From NCBI GenBank assembly GCA_002702065.1, contig NZXX01000009.1:248001-312000 (forward strand): a stretch of 64,000 nucleotides of DNA. Direction: 5' to 3'. This document shows, piece after piece, positions 1 to 8,781 of the stretch (position 1 is its first letter; each line of letters begins with the position of its first letter). The translations under genes and the position numbers were made by a program. Under the pieces are notes generated by a model that was not told the origin of the DNA, did no database searches, and saw nothing but the letters and a program-made list of their open reading frames with translations. This stretch comes from Anaerolineaceae bacterium (GTDB lineage Bacteria; Chloroflexota; Anaerolineae; Aggregatilineales; Phototrophicaceae).

Positions 1-410
1 ATGCCCCCCACAGCGAACGTCACGCTGGTCGGCGACACGCCCCACAACACGCCGCCGAGAGTCCCCAACCACAGGTTATTGCTGACGCGCACCAGCAGCA
101 GAAACAGAAACGCCGCCGTCGCTGCCGCCGCGATGGCATTGATCGTCAGGGCATACCAGGGGAAATCCTGCCCGCCTGTTACGAGGCTCATGCCCGCCAT
201 CAACACGGTATAAAGTGGGGTCGTCGTCCCCAGTGTTCGCACGCCGGGGTTGTAAACAAACCCCTCGCCCTCGACCAGATTGCGGCTGTAGCGGAAGGTG
301 ATAAAGGCGTCATCAATGGTGCGCGGCGCGGGCAGCACATGCGCCACCAGCGCGACGATTATGACGAGCGCCAGCAGCAGGCGTGTTTGTGTCTGATGGG
401 ACAGCTTCAT
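1..410 (-). CDS. Membrane glycosyltransferase (GT39/ArnT-like), 5' part only
   Basis: The window edge cuts this gene, leaving about 136 N-terminal residues that start at the ATG at 410. A short basic start is followed by a hydrophobic segment (about residues 11-26) and then DDAFITFRYSRNLVEGEG from about residue 33. This is the acidic first-loop signature of polyprenol-phosphate-sugar dependent glycosyltransferases of the GT-C fold, where the Asp pair sits at the active site. More hydrophobic stretches follow. By family analogy it would move a sugar from a lipid carrier on the outer face of the membrane. AAAGG lies about 12 bases before the start. A second membrane protein of this general kind is at 56432-57742. 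The fold is fairly sure; the substrate cannot be told from this part. Confidence 0.75.
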   Translation of the reverse strand, partial: MKLSHQTQTRLLLALVIIVALVAHVLPAPRTIDDAFITFRYSRNLVEGEGFVYNPGVRTLGTTTPLYTVLMAGMSLVTGGQDFPWYALTINAIAAAATAAFLFLLLVRVSNNLWLGTLGGVLWGVSPTSVTFAVGG

Positions 411-871
411 GCGTGAATTGCCTTTTCGAGCCGTTTAGTGCTTCATCCGATACGTTGCCCAACTGAAATTCAAACCTTTGTCAGGGCAACCCGGTGTGGT
501 CGCCCGGTGGGAGCGCACATTGGCCCTCCCCTACAATTTTGAATGTTTGCCGGATACAACATTTAGCGGGTTCGCCTTTAAATGCAACTGAATATGTTCT
601 TTGGGACAGACGCAGCGCGCTGCGTCCCTACACTACCCCAATGGCTTTTTCGTTTGCACTTGGCGGATAGCTGCCTGAACCAACAAACTTCATAACGTTC
701 ATGGCGTCATCAGAAGCTGATGGCTATCACGCCAAAATGCTATAAAGCTGATTCTATCCTACGTGCAATTGCTGGCACATGCACCTTAAGAAGCAACGCT
801 ACACCATCCCTGCAATCTGCGCTACAATGGAACCGATTACAGACATCCACGCTTTTTTAAGGAACGACGAG
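411..871. other. Intergenic region between divergent glycosyltransferase and cysS
   Basis: This 461-base gap separates two genes transcribed away from each other, so it should hold both promoters. It is AT-richer than its surroundings around 540-600 and 690-760. An 18-bp perfect palindrome lies at 609-626 and is listed separately. An in-frame ATG at 779 would add 31 residues to CysS, but they are unlike the family and have no good ribosome site, so I treat 779-871 as leader. No promoter hexamer pair stands out with confidence, and I see no RNA gene. Confidence 0.5.
609..626. repeat. Dispersed palindrome, GACGCAG subtype
   Basis: A perfect 18-bp inverted repeat with core GACGCAGC/GCTGCGTC, flanked by GGGACA and CCTAC. 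The same GACGCAG..CTGCGTC core recurs at 58610-58625 and, with one mismatch, at 8729-8748. It belongs to the family of intergenic hairpins found throughout the window. Confidence 0.7.
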
Positions 872-2341
872 ATGGCATTGCAGATTTACAATGTCCTGGG
901 GCGAGAAAAACAACCCTTCGAACCAATCAACGAAGGTCACGTAAACATGTACGTCTGCGGGCCTACCGTCTATGATCATGCCCATATCGGACATGCCAAA
1001 ACCTATGTGTCATTTGACGTGGTGGTGCGCTACCTGCGCTACAGCGGCTATGATGTGTTATACGTCCAGAACCTCACCGATGTCGGCCACCTGACCGATA
1101 CCGAATTTGGCGAAGACAAAATCCTGCGCAAGGCCCGCCAGACTCAGGCCATGCCGATGCAGATTGTCGAAACCTATGCCCGCAGCTACTTTCAGGATAT
1201 GGATACGCTGGGGGTGGTACGGCCCGATATTTCGCCGCGTGCCAGCGCGCATATCCCCGAACAGATCGAGATGATCGAAGAGCTGATCGCCAAAGACTAT
1301 GCCTACGTCGCCGATGGTGATGTGTACTTCGACGTCACAAAAGACAATGATTACGGCAAATTGTCGAACCGCACCCTCGATGAGCAGGAAGCGGGCACCC
1401 GCGAATCCGTGCGCACCGAAAAACGTCACCCGGCGGATTTCGCCCTGTGGAAAAAGGCCGAACCCGAGCATATTCTGCGCTGGAACAGCCCCTGGGGTTG
1501 GGGTTTCCCCGGCTGGCATATCGAATGCTCTGCCATGTCGCGCAAATATCTGGGCAAGACGTTCGATATTCACGGCGGTGGCATCGACAACATTTACCCC
1601 CACAACGAAAATGAGATCGCCCAGAGCGAATGTGCCAATGATGCCGAATTCGCCCGCTACTGGATGCTGGTCGGCAGCCTGATGGTGCCCGACCCCATCG
1701 AAGGCCATCCGGTAAAAATGTCCAAAAGCCTGGGCAATTTCGTGACGGTGAAGGACGCGCTGGCCGATTATCGCCCGGAGGTGATTCGCAGTTTTGTGCT
1801 CGGTGCCCATTACAGCAACCCGGTCGTCTACGGCAGCGAATCACTGTCTGCCGCCGCCGCAGGCTGGGAACGGTTGTATGGGGCGGTTCGCCAGACGCGC
1901 CAGCGCATGAACACCGCGCCCGAAGCAGCCGATGGCAACCCCTTCCAGGAACGGCTGGACAAAGCCAAAGCCGATTTCAAGGCTGGCATGGATGACGACT
2001 TTAACGCGCCTCGTGCGCTGGCCGTGCTGCAAGAGCTGACCCGCGAAGTCAACACGCTGCTGAACAACGGGTCGACGGTCGGGCTGCCTGTGCTGGATGC
2101 CATCAACCAGACCTATAACGAACTGGGCGGCACCGTCCTTGGCATTATCCCGCAGACCGACACGGCTGCTGGCAGCAATGGCAAACGCGAAGGTGCGCTC
2201 ATCGACATGCTCATCAACATGCGGGCCGAGGCACGCGCCCAGAAAAACTACGCTGAAAGTGATCGTATCCGCGACCGTTTGTCCGAGTTGGGGGTCATTC
2301 TGGAAGACGGCCCTGGCGGAACCATCTGGCGGACGGAGTAA
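872..2341 (+). CDS. cysS: Cysteinyl-tRNA synthetase
   Basis: Class I synthetase that charges tRNA-Cys with cysteine in the cytoplasm. With the ATG at 872 the protein is 489 residues, the usual length. The HIGH motif is at residues 38-41 (HAHIGHAK) and KMSKS at 282-286. The zinc ligands of the family are visible as C29 (MYVCGPT), C219 (HIECSAM), H244 and E248 (PHNENE). The start at 872 is chosen because AAGGA lies about 8 bases upstream and because the family begins just before this point; an upstream in-frame ATG at 779 is less likely. It leads a run with rlmB, which starts 3 bases after the cysS stop, so the two are probably co-transcribed and translationally coupled. Confidence 0.97.
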   Translation: MALQIYNVLGREKQPFEPINEGHVNMYVCGPTVYDHAHIGHAKTYVSFDVVVRYLRYSGYDVLYVQNLTDVGHLTDTEFGEDKILRKARQTQAMPMQIVETYARSYFQDMDTLGVVRPDISPRASAHIPEQIEMIEELIAKDYAYVADGDVYFDVTKDNDYGKLSNRTLDEQEAGTRESVRTEKRHPADFALWKKAEPEHILRWNSPWGWGFPGWHIECSAMSRKYLGKTFDIHGGGIDNIYPHNENEIAQSECANDAEFARYWMLVGSLMVPDPIEGHPVKMSKSLGNFVTVKDALADYRPEVIRSFVLGAHYSNPVVYGSESLSAAAAGWERLYGAVRQTRQRMNTAPEAADGNPFQERLDKAKADFKAGMDDDFNAPRALAVLQELTREVNTLLNNGSTVGLPVLDAINQTYNELGGTVLGIIPQTDTAAGSNGKREGALIDMLINMRAEARAQKNYAESDRIRDRLSELGVILEDGPGGTIWRTE

Positions 2342-2344
2342 AGT

Positions 2345-3133
2345 ATGGCGGAGTTTCTTTATGGTCACTGGGCGGTGCTGGAAGCCCTGCGCGCCAACCG
2401 CCGTCCGATTGAGCAGCTTCTTCTCGTTGAATCCGTCGAGGAAAAAGGGCGCATTCACGACATTATCGAACTCGCCAGCAAACGCGGCGTCAATATGCGC
2501 CGGGTGCCACGCCGCATTATCGACGATCTGGCGGACGGTGCCAATCATCAGAATGTGGTGCTGCGCGTCGGGCCTTACCCATATGTCGAACTGGAACAGG
2601 CTTTTGCCTTAGCCGAAAAACGCGGTGAAAAGCCTTTCTTCCTCTTGCTGGACCTGCTGAAGGACCCCCAGAACGTCGGCAGTCTGCTGCGTGTGGCGGA
2701 TGCGGTTGGCCTGCATGGGGTCATCCTGCCGGATCGCCGCAGTGTGTCAGTCACCCCGGCAGTCGTCAACGCCTCTGCTGGTGCCATCGAGCACCTTAAC
2801 GTTATCCAGGTCACGAATCTGGTCAACGCCATGAAAGAATTGAAGTCGCACGATGTCTGGCTGGTCGGCCTTGATATCGGGCCGGATGTACCGCCCATTG
2901 ATGGCACGGACCTGAACATTGCCACGGGCCTGGTGTTGGGCAGTGAAGGGGAAGGGATGCGCCGGTTGGTACGCGATACCTGCGATATGCTATTATCCTT
3001 ACCAATGCGCGGTCAGGTTGCCAGCCTCAACGTGGCAACTGTCGGTTCGATTGCCCTTTACAGCGCATGGCAGGCGCGTGGTTGGGAAGGCTGGGGCAAG
3101 AAACCCCTGTCAAATAACAATATTACTGCGTGA
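2345..3133 (+). CDS. rlmB: TrmH/RlmB-type 2'-O-methyltransferase
   Basis: SPOUT-family methyltransferase, 262 residues, expected to methylate a ribose 2'-OH in 23S rRNA (G2251 in the RlmB case) using SAM. The N-terminal substrate-binding domain begins FLYGHWAVLEAL. The trefoil-knot motifs are all present: NVGSLLRVADA (motif 1), LGSEGEGMRRL (motif 2) and the SLNVATVGSIAL stretch (motif 3), where the family usually has SLNVS; here Ser is replaced by Ala. The start is 3 bases after cysS, with GGAG overlapping the cysS stop. Pairing of cysS with an rlmB-like gene is a common gene order. The exact nucleotide target (RlmB against TrmH-like paralogues) is inferred from the N-terminal domain. Confidence 0.9.
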   Translation: MAEFLYGHWAVLEALRANRRPIEQLLLVESVEEKGRIHDIIELASKRGVNMRRVPRRIIDDLADGANHQNVVLRVGPYPYVELEQAFALAEKRGEKPFFLLLDLLKDPQNVGSLLRVADAVGLHGVILPDRRSVSVTPAVVNASAGAIEHLNVIQVTNLVNAMKELKSHDVWLVGLDIGPDVPPIDGTDLNIATGLVLGSEGEGMRRLVRDTCDMLLSLPMRGQVASLNVATVGSIALYSAWQARGWEGWGKKPLSNNNITA

Positions 3134-3147
3134 AAAGGTAAGCTACC

Positions 3148-3705
3148 ATGATTGATGATATACTGAGTGAAACCAAAGACAAGATGCAGTCTTCGCTGGC
3201 CTACTTTGAAGAAGAATTGCAGGGTATTCGTGGCGGGCGTGCCAGTACGGCATTGGTGGACCGGCTGAAAGTTGACTATTATGGACAGGAAAGCGAACTG
3301 CGTCAGATCGCCAATATCTCTGTCCCGGAAGCCTTGCAGATTTTGATCCGGCCTTACGACAAGACGTCGGTTAAATCCATCGAGAAAGCGATCCAGCAGG
3401 CCAATATTGGCGTAAACCCCAATATTGATGGCGACCTGATCCGCCTGAACATGCCGCCGCTGACCCGTGAGCGCCGTCAGGAGCTGGTCAAGTTCCTGCA
3501 CAAACGCATGGAAGAATCGCGTGTCGCGATCCGCAACATCCGGCGTTCGGCCAACAGCGACCTGGATGAATTTGAAAAAGAGAAGATGATTTCTGAAGAC
3601 GAAAAACAGTACGGTCAGGATCAGGTGCAGAAACTCACGGATGACTTTGTCGCCAAGATTGACGAACTTGGAAAGACCAAAGAAGAGGAAATTCTCGACG
3701 TTTGA
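3148..3705 (+). CDS. frr: Ribosome recycling factor
   Basis: Splits post-termination ribosomes together with EF-G. Length of 185 residues is standard. It starts MIDDILSETKDKMQ and carries the family landmarks RGGRAS (residues about 29-34), the DYYG stretch, IRLNMPPLTRERRQEL in the middle and the long charged helix after it. An AAAAGG site sits about 9 bases before the ATG. It follows rlmB by 14 bases and precedes uppS, recreating the usual frr-uppS neighbourhood but without the tsf and pyrH genes that often come before it. Confidence 0.97.
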   Translation: MIDDILSETKDKMQSSLAYFEEELQGIRGGRASTALVDRLKVDYYGQESELRQIANISVPEALQILIRPYDKTSVKSIEKAIQQANIGVNPNIDGDLIRLNMPPLTRERRQELVKFLHKRMEESRVAIRNIRRSANSDLDEFEKEKMISEDEKQYGQDQVQKLTDDFVAKIDELGKTKEEEILDV

Positions 3706-3780
3706 TCAATCGTTTCGCCTACCAGTTGAGAAAGGAGATGTGGGTTCGCTGTATTGTCCAGGCAGCAGCCCCAATACTCT

Positions 3781-4545
3781 ATGGTCATTACGACACGCAA
3801 CAACCTGAATGCTGAAACCACACTGCCCGAACGCCTGCCCCGCCATGTCGCCATCATCATGGATGGCAATGGGCGCTGGGCCAAAGCCCGGGGTCTGCCC
3901 CGCACCGAGGGCCACCGCCAGGGAACAGAAAATTTGCGACGCATTTTGCGCGCAGCAGTCGAATTCGGCGTCGAAATCCTGACCATCTATGCTTTCTCGA
4001 CCGAAAACTGGAAACGACCACGCGCAGAGGTCCGCGTGTTGATGAGCATTCTGGAAATGGTCATCGACCGCGAACTGGATGATCTGAACCAGGAGGGGGT
4101 GCAGATTCGCCACATCGGCGAGATGGAAGGCATCCCCCAGGTTCTTCAGCGCAAAATCCACACCGCCAAGGAACTCACCAAGCAAAACTCCACGCTGATT
4201 CTCAACGTTGCCTTTAATTATGGCGGACGCGACGAGATTGTCAGTGCGGTGCGCAAGATCGTTGAAGATGGCGTGCCAGCCGACCAGATTGACGAAGCCC
4301 TGATCAGCAGCTATATGTACACCAGTCCGCTGCCGGACCCGGATCTGATTATCCGCACCAGCGGCGAAATGCGACTCAGCAATTTCCTGGTTTGGCAGGG
4401 CACCTACGCCGAATACTACTTTACCCCGACCTTCTGGCCGGATTTCAACCGCGAAGAATTCCTGAAGGCGCTCGTTGAATACAGCAACCGTACCCGGCGG
4501 TTCGGCAAAATTGACGAGCAGCTCTCGAACCGGGATGTCCCCTAG
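3781..4545 (+). CDS. uppS: Isoprenyl (undecaprenyl diphosphate) synthase
   Basis: cis-Prenyltransferase that extends farnesyl diphosphate with isopentenyl units to make the C55 lipid carrier for peptidoglycan and glycans. From the ATG at 3781 it has 254 residues. The signature IIMDGNGRWAKARGLPR is at residues 25-41, with catalytic Asp at 28, and the C-terminal diphosphate-binding stretch RTSGEMRLSNF is intact. The start is uncertain: a TTG at 3754 is in frame and lies 16 bases after an AAAGGAG at 3731-3737, whereas the ATG at 3781 has no clear site of its own. Either gives a protein within normal length. It is separated from frr by under 80 bases and is likely in the same transcript. Confidence 0.93.
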   Translation: MVITTRNNLNAETTLPERLPRHVAIIMDGNGRWAKARGLPRTEGHRQGTENLRRILRAAVEFGVEILTIYAFSTENWKRPRAEVRVLMSILEMVIDRELDDLNQEGVQIRHIGEMEGIPQVLQRKIHTAKELTKQNSTLILNVAFNYGGRDEIVSAVRKIVEDGVPADQIDEALISSYMYTSPLPDPDLIIRTSGEMRLSNFLVWQGTYAEYYFTPTFWPDFNREEFLKALVEYSNRTRRFGKIDEQLSNRDVP

Positions 4546-4636
4546 CACAGACCCACCGTATGGGTCAGCCCCCTCTGCACAAAGCACGCTATAATCGTTT
4601 GACCGCCCGTAAGTTTCTGGAGGCTTTGTAGTATTC

Positions 4637-5599
4637 ATGTTTAATGATATTAGCCAGGTGAATCAGGCACTGAGAGACCAGCAGTATATTTCGACGGACG
4701 AAATTGCAACGGTAACTTTCCTGGCTTCAAAGCTCGAAAAACCCCTCCTCACCGAAGGCCCGGCGGGGGTCGGCAAAACAGAACTGGCAAAGGCGTGGGC
4801 CAAAGCAACCGGCAAACGCCTTATTCGACTACAATGTTATGAAGGGCTGGATGAGAGCAAGGCGCTTTACGAGTGGGAATATGCCAAGCAAATGCTGTAC
4901 ACGCAGCTCTTGCGCGACAAGCTGAGCGAACTGCTGGCCGCTGCGGGGACGCTATCCGAAGCAGCCGATAGGCTGGCGCAGGAGGAAGACGTTTTCTTCT
5001 CCGATCGTTTTCTGCTGGCCCGCCCACTGCTGCAAGCCATCACCGCCGACGAACCGGTGGTGCTGCTGATCGACGAAATCGACCGGGCTGATGCGGAGTT
5101 CGAGGCTTTTCTGCTGGAAGTGCTCAGCGATTTTCAGGTTTCCGTCCCCGAAATCGGCACGATTGTCGCCAAACACCAACCCTCGGTAGTGCTGACCAGC
5201 AACAACACCCGTGAACTTTCCGAAGCGCTGAAGCGCCGCTGCCTGTACCTGTTCATCGACTACCCGGACCACGACTCCGAACTGAACATTGTGCGGATGC
5301 GTGTACCGGAACTCAACGCGCGGGTTGCGGAACAGGCTGTCGGGTTGGTCCAGAGTTTGCGCCAGCTTGACCTGAAGAAGAACCCCAGCGTCTCGGAAAC
5401 CATCGACTGGGCCAAAGCGCTGGTCATGCTCAACGCGGATTCGCTGGACAAACACACGCTGGAAACCACGCTGACGGTGCTGCTCAAACACGAAAGTGAT
5501 GTGCAGAAAGCGCGCCGGGCGATGGAGGGCGGTTCCCGCCGCAGCGACGATTTTGGTTCTGAGCGCCGGGGTGGTGGACGCCGCCGCGACTGGAACTAG
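4637..5599 (+). CDS. MoxR-family AAA+ ATPase
   Basis: A 320-residue chaperone-like ATPase. Walker A is GPAGVGKT at 41-48, Walker B is VVLLIDEIDRAD at about 142-153, and a sensor-1 like stretch VVLTSNNTRELSEALKRRC follows, with the arginine pair at the expected place. The last 25 residues are low-complexity and rich in Arg and Gly (RRAMEGG..RRGGGRRRDWN), which is not part of the AAA+ core and could bind nucleic acid or a partner. MoxR proteins normally work with a VWA-domain protein encoded next door to insert metals or mature enzymes; here the next gene is convergent and unrelated, so the partner is missing locally. GGAGG lies 13 bases before the ATG, and a TATAAT at 4590-4595 may be its -10 box. 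Confidence 0.85.
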   Translation: MFNDISQVNQALRDQQYISTDEIATVTFLASKLEKPLLTEGPAGVGKTELAKAWAKATGKRLIRLQCYEGLDESKALYEWEYAKQMLYTQLLRDKLSELLAAAGTLSEAADRLAQEEDVFFSDRFLLARPLLQAITADEPVVLLIDEIDRADAEFEAFLLEVLSDFQVSVPEIGTIVAKHQPSVVLTSNNTRELSEALKRRCLYLFIDYPDHDSELNIVRMRVPELNARVAEQAVGLVQSLRQLDLKKNPSVSETIDWAKALVMLNADSLDKHTLETTLTVLLKHESDVQKARRAMEGGSRRSDDFGSERRGGGRRRDWN

Positions 5600-5671
5600 C
5601 CGTTACCGGTCATAGACGGATCAGGGCACAGTACGTTATGCCTTGATAACCATCAGTTTTAAACATGAAAA

Positions 5672-5696
5672 GGGCGCATGATGTCATGATGCGCCC
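5672..5696. repeat. Intergenic hairpin GGGCGCAT..ATGCGCCC
   Basis: An 8-bp stem with a 9-base loop lies between the convergent MoxR gene and the TIM-barrel gene at 5758. It can serve as a bidirectional transcription stop, though there is no T-run. The same stem sequence returns at 8679-8698. About 35 bases downstream (5732-5757) is an AACTG-rich stretch (GACAACTGGCAACTGAC) that also recurs near 8761 and 28263. Confidence 0.6.
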
Positions 5697-5757
5697 CTGG
5701 AACCAACCTCTGTTCAGCCGTTCTCTGACGCCTGATCACTGACAACTGGCAACTGAC

Positions 5758-6627
5758 CTAGCACCCTGCCAGGAAACGCGCCCCTTGCAGGACCCCAAGC
5801 TGCGTCGCCTCGTCGGTCTTGTCGTAAAAATGATCTTCCAGTTCGATTGAAATCGCACCTGAATAGCCATGTTCCTTCAACTGCGTGCAGACCTCGATCC
5901 AGTCGGTCAGGCCGTGACCGGGGATGGTGTACCGCCAGTTCATGCCGCCATAGGCAAACGGCTTGCCGAAGGTCGGTTCCTGAAGGTTGCCGTAGCGGTA
6001 CAGATTCTCCTGAATGATGTAGCAGTCCTTGCCATGAACGTGATAGACACGGTCGATAAATTCACGCAGGAAACGCAACGGGTCGATGCCCATGCGCAGC
6101 AGATGCGACGGATCATAGTTGACGCCCATCGCTTTTGACGGTACCTGCTCGAAAAGCGCGCCATAGGTTTCCGGCGTGCAGACCAGCGAACCGGGGCCGG
6201 GCCAGCCTTCGATGACCAGATGCGCGTCGTTGGCCTCGAAAGCGGCTGCCAGTTCGCCATAGCTGTCGACCATATAGCCAAAGTTCTCGGCGCGCGGGCG
6301 TTCGCGGTCTTCCGGCAGCATACACATGAAGAAGTTGCGCACACCCAGCCCGGCGACATTGTTGATGTATTCGGCATTGCGGGCAACAGCGTCCTTGCGT
6401 TTCCCGGCGTCCGGCGAGATCATCTCTTGCCAGACGGGCAAATCTGCCGAGCCGACTTTCAACCCGGCGTCGATAACGGCTTTGGCGCTGGTTTCGCCGT
6501 CGCGGCCCACGTCGATCACGTCCAGATCGTTGGCTTTTGCCCACTCGATCATGGCGTCGAGGTTTTTCTCCCAATCAAAATTGCGCCGCCGCCAGCCGAT
6601 GGGGAAATTTCCGGTACGAGTTTTCAT
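5758..6627 (-). CDS. Sugar phosphate isomerase/epimerase (xylose isomerase-like TIM barrel)
   Basis: A 289-residue AP endonuclease 2/xylose isomerase-like barrel. The metal-binding side chains of this superfamily can be picked out in order: Glu in HLVIEGWP, Asp/His in NYDPSHLLRMG, His in VYHVHGKD and Glu in AISIELEDHF. Such enzymes isomerise or epimerise free sugars, inositols or sugar phosphates, so the substrate is unknown. Other catabolic oxidoreductase and aldolase-like genes lie nearby on the same strand (8782, 9704) but not in one operon. The gene is divergent from the membrane protein at 6808. Its stop codon abuts the AACTG-rich repeat at 5732-5757. Confidence 0.88.
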   Translation of the reverse strand: MKTRTGNFPIGWRRRNFDWEKNLDAMIEWAKANDLDVIDVGRDGETSAKAVIDAGLKVGSADLPVWQEMISPDAGKRKDAVARNAEYINNVAGLGVRNFFMCMLPEDRERPRAENFGYMVDSYGELAAAFEANDAHLVIEGWPGPGSLVCTPETYGALFEQVPSKAMGVNYDPSHLLRMGIDPLRFLREFIDRVYHVHGKDCYIIQENLYRYGNLQEPTFGKPFAYGGMNWRYTIPGHGLTDWIEVCTQLKEHGYSGAISIELEDHFYDKTDEATQLGVLQGARFLAGC

Positions 6628-6807
6628 CAGTAAATCTATCCTTTTTTGAAATTAAGCAAACCCCGTTGAGTATGGCAGCATTTGCCGGACTCAGCAATCG
6701 CCAGCATAGCACCAGTTTGGCAGTTATTGGCAGTGGTTTGCGTGGTGTTGGCAGCGGTTTCTGCCCTATGGTGAGCGTATCGCAAAACACACAGGAGGTT
6801 CGTCCGC

Positions 6808-7227
6808 ATGGCTGAACAAACGATGCCTGCAACCCACACCACACGCCCAGCCCGAACGCTGCTGCACCGGGTTTTCCGGGTCAACAGCCTGTCATCCGCC
6901 ATCGCCGGTATCGCCTTTGTCGTCGCGTCCAACCCAATCGCCAACCTGATGGGGGTGGCAAATCCACTGGCGGTGTTGGTGATCGGTGTCGGTCTGCTGC
7001 TATTTGCGGCAGGTGTCTTTTATGTGGTTTCGCAGCCAACTATCAACCGCCGGGCCGCGTGGCTGATCTTCGAGCTGGATGTAATCTGGATCGTGAGCAG
7101 CGCCATCATTCTGCTGACGGATGCCTTCGGGTTGAGCACCGCGGGGCGCTGGCTGGTCCTCATCCTCGCTGACATGGTCGTGATATTCGCTATCATTGAA
7201 TTCATCGGCTTGCGCCGGCGGCCATAG
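6808..7227 (+). CDS. Small four-helix membrane protein, unknown function
   Basis: 139 residues with about four hydrophobic segments (roughly residues 25-45, 52-74, 84-102 and 110-133), a basic N-terminus rich in Thr and Arg, and a basic C-terminal end (LRRRP). No family is recognised. GGAGG sits about 10 bases before the ATG, so translation should be efficient. It is followed at 94 bases by another membrane protein on the same strand, with which it could share a transcript. It may be a structural or stress-related membrane protein, but nothing in the sequence shows this. Confidence 0.7.
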   Translation: MAEQTMPATHTTRPARTLLHRVFRVNSLSSAIAGIAFVVASNPIANLMGVANPLAVLVIGVGLLLFAAGVFYVVSQPTINRRAAWLIFELDVIWIVSSAIILLTDAFGLSTAGRWLVLILADMVVIFAIIEFIGLRRRP

Positions 7228-7320
7228 CACAGCCCATACCGGGTACAGGGTGCATCAAACCGGTGCGCCCTCCGGCAATCATGTTATGGTTATGGTGAAG
7301 GTGGTCGTCAAGGAGAAGCC

Positions 7321-8676
7321 ATGTCGGGGGTGCTGCTGCTGCAAGTGATCGTTTACGGGCTGACCCTGTGGTTCGGGCTATATCTGCTGGCGCGGGACTG
7401 GCAGAAGGCAGGGCTGCGCTTTGCCGGGTTGGGGCTGGTGACCTATGCGATTGGGCTGGCTGTCACCGCCTTGATCGAAACACCCTCGACCGGGCGTTTG
7501 ATCCCGCTGCTGCTGCCCTCGCTGTGCTGGATGGCAGCGACCTGGCATCTATTACCCGACCAGCGCGCGCCCGTCTTGAATAACAGCATTATCACTATAT
7601 TGGTGGCTGCTGTGGTTGTAGCCCTCGTCGGGGCCGCCATGAACGCAACGGCCGCCCAACTGCTCATCATGCTGGTGCCGGTGCTGTTCCTGTTCATCGC
7701 GGCGTTCAAAATCCGGCAGGCATTCCGCAGCACCCTGCCACGCCAGCCGCTGATCACGGTGGGCACAGCTACATTATTTTTCCTGCTGGCAACGGCGCTG
7801 CTGATCCTGCCCGTCGCATGGTTGTCGCGTGAAGTGGTCTTGCTGGCAATCAGCCTGGACCTGCTGCTTCTGGGGGCCGCGCTGGGCTATCTGGATGCTT
7901 ACGAAGAAGGCACCATCCTGCTGCCAGACGCGCTGCGTTCGTTGATAGCCGTCACCGTCAGCGCCGGGCTGTTTGGCGGGCAGGTGGCCCTGCTGCTGGC
8001 CGTCTCGGACACGTCTTCAACGCCGGGGGGCATCCTGCTATTCACCGTGATCGGCACCGCCATCACGCTGGAAACCTTTTCACACCCGGTGCAAAATGCG
8101 CTGGATCGCCTGACATTTGCCGATCAGCCTCAGCTTCAGCAGGAACGCCGCCTGCTCCGTTCGGTCAATGCGGCTTTGTCCCGCAGCAATGCCCGGCTGG
8201 ATGTGCAGCGCATGGACGAAGCGGAATTCGCCCGGCTGACCCGCCGCGCCATCAGTCACTTCAATGATCTCGACAAACTGGCGGCCAGCCCATTGATCCA
8301 GATGCCGATCATCACGCAGCGATTACGCCAGCAAAACAGCACCGATCATCATCTCGAACGCGCCCATCTGCTGCGAGCCTTGCTGACCGAGAGCATCCTG
8401 CAATTGAAGCCCTACAGCGATCAGGACTTTGACACCGGTGATGACTGGCGCTACTATAACAGCCTCTACTTCCCCTATGTCGTGGGGCTCAAACCGTACA
8501 GCGTGCGCTTTTATGCGGATGAACTGGATGCGACCGCACAGGCCGCCCTCGATTGGTTTCAGAATCAGGTACCGGAGCGCACCCTCTACAACTGGCAGAC
8601 CACCGCTGCCCGATTGGTCGCCCAGCACCTGCGCGAACTGCACCAGACAACATCCGACCCGCGTTATTCAAATTAA
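7321..8676 (+). CDS. Multi-pass membrane protein with soluble C-terminal domain, unknown
   Basis: 451 residues. The first 240 or so hold about eight hydrophobic helices, starting MSGVLLLQVIVYGLTLWFGL, resembling the 7TM sensor modules that often precede histidine kinases. The C-terminal 200 residues are soluble and helical (FADQPQLQQERRLLRSV..) and end in an aromatic-rich part (DWRYYNSLYFPYVVGLKPYS). No kinase, cyclase or DNA-binding motif follows, so it is not a standard membrane sensor kinase. AAGGAG lies 5 bases before the ATG. It is followed by a tandem pair of dispersed hairpins. I do not recognise the family. A role in sensing is a guess from layout only. Confidence 0.65.
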   Translation: MSGVLLLQVIVYGLTLWFGLYLLARDWQKAGLRFAGLGLVTYAIGLAVTALIETPSTGRLIPLLLPSLCWMAATWHLLPDQRAPVLNNSIITILVAAVVVALVGAAMNATAAQLLIMLVPVLFLFIAAFKIRQAFRSTLPRQPLITVGTATLFFLLATALLILPVAWLSREVVLLAISLDLLLLGAALGYLDAYEEGTILLPDALRSLIAVTVSAGLFGGQVALLLAVSDTSSTPGGILLFTVIGTAITLETFSHPVQNALDRLTFADQPQLQQERRLLRSVNAALSRSNARLDVQRMDEAEFARLTRRAISHFNDLDKLAASPLIQMPIITQRLRQQNSTDHHLERAHLLRALLTESILQLKPYSDQDFDTGDDWRYYNSLYFPYVVGLKPYSVRFYADELDATAQAALDWFQNQVPERTLYNWQTTAARLVAQHLRELHQTTSDPRYSN

Positions 8677-8778
8677 AAGGGCGCATCGCAATGCGCCCTA
8701 CGGATATTTGATTACTGGCAAATTAAAAGGACGCAGCACGCTGCGCCCCTACAGATATTTCTGATAACTGGCAACTGA
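8671..8778. repeat. Tandem compound repeat: hairpin plus ACTGGCA tail, two copies
   Basis: Two adjacent units of about 50-55 bases each begin AATTAAAAGG, run through a hairpin and end in TAC.GATATTT..GAT..ACTGGCAA. The first hairpin (8679-8698) is GGGCGCAT/ATGCGCCC with a 4-base loop; the second (8729-8748) is GGACGCAG/CTGCGCCC with one mismatch. Unit ends match but the inner arms differ, so the pair shows how the dispersed hairpins of this window vary. The block lies between two convergent genes. Confidence 0.8.
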
Positions 8779-8781
8779 AAA

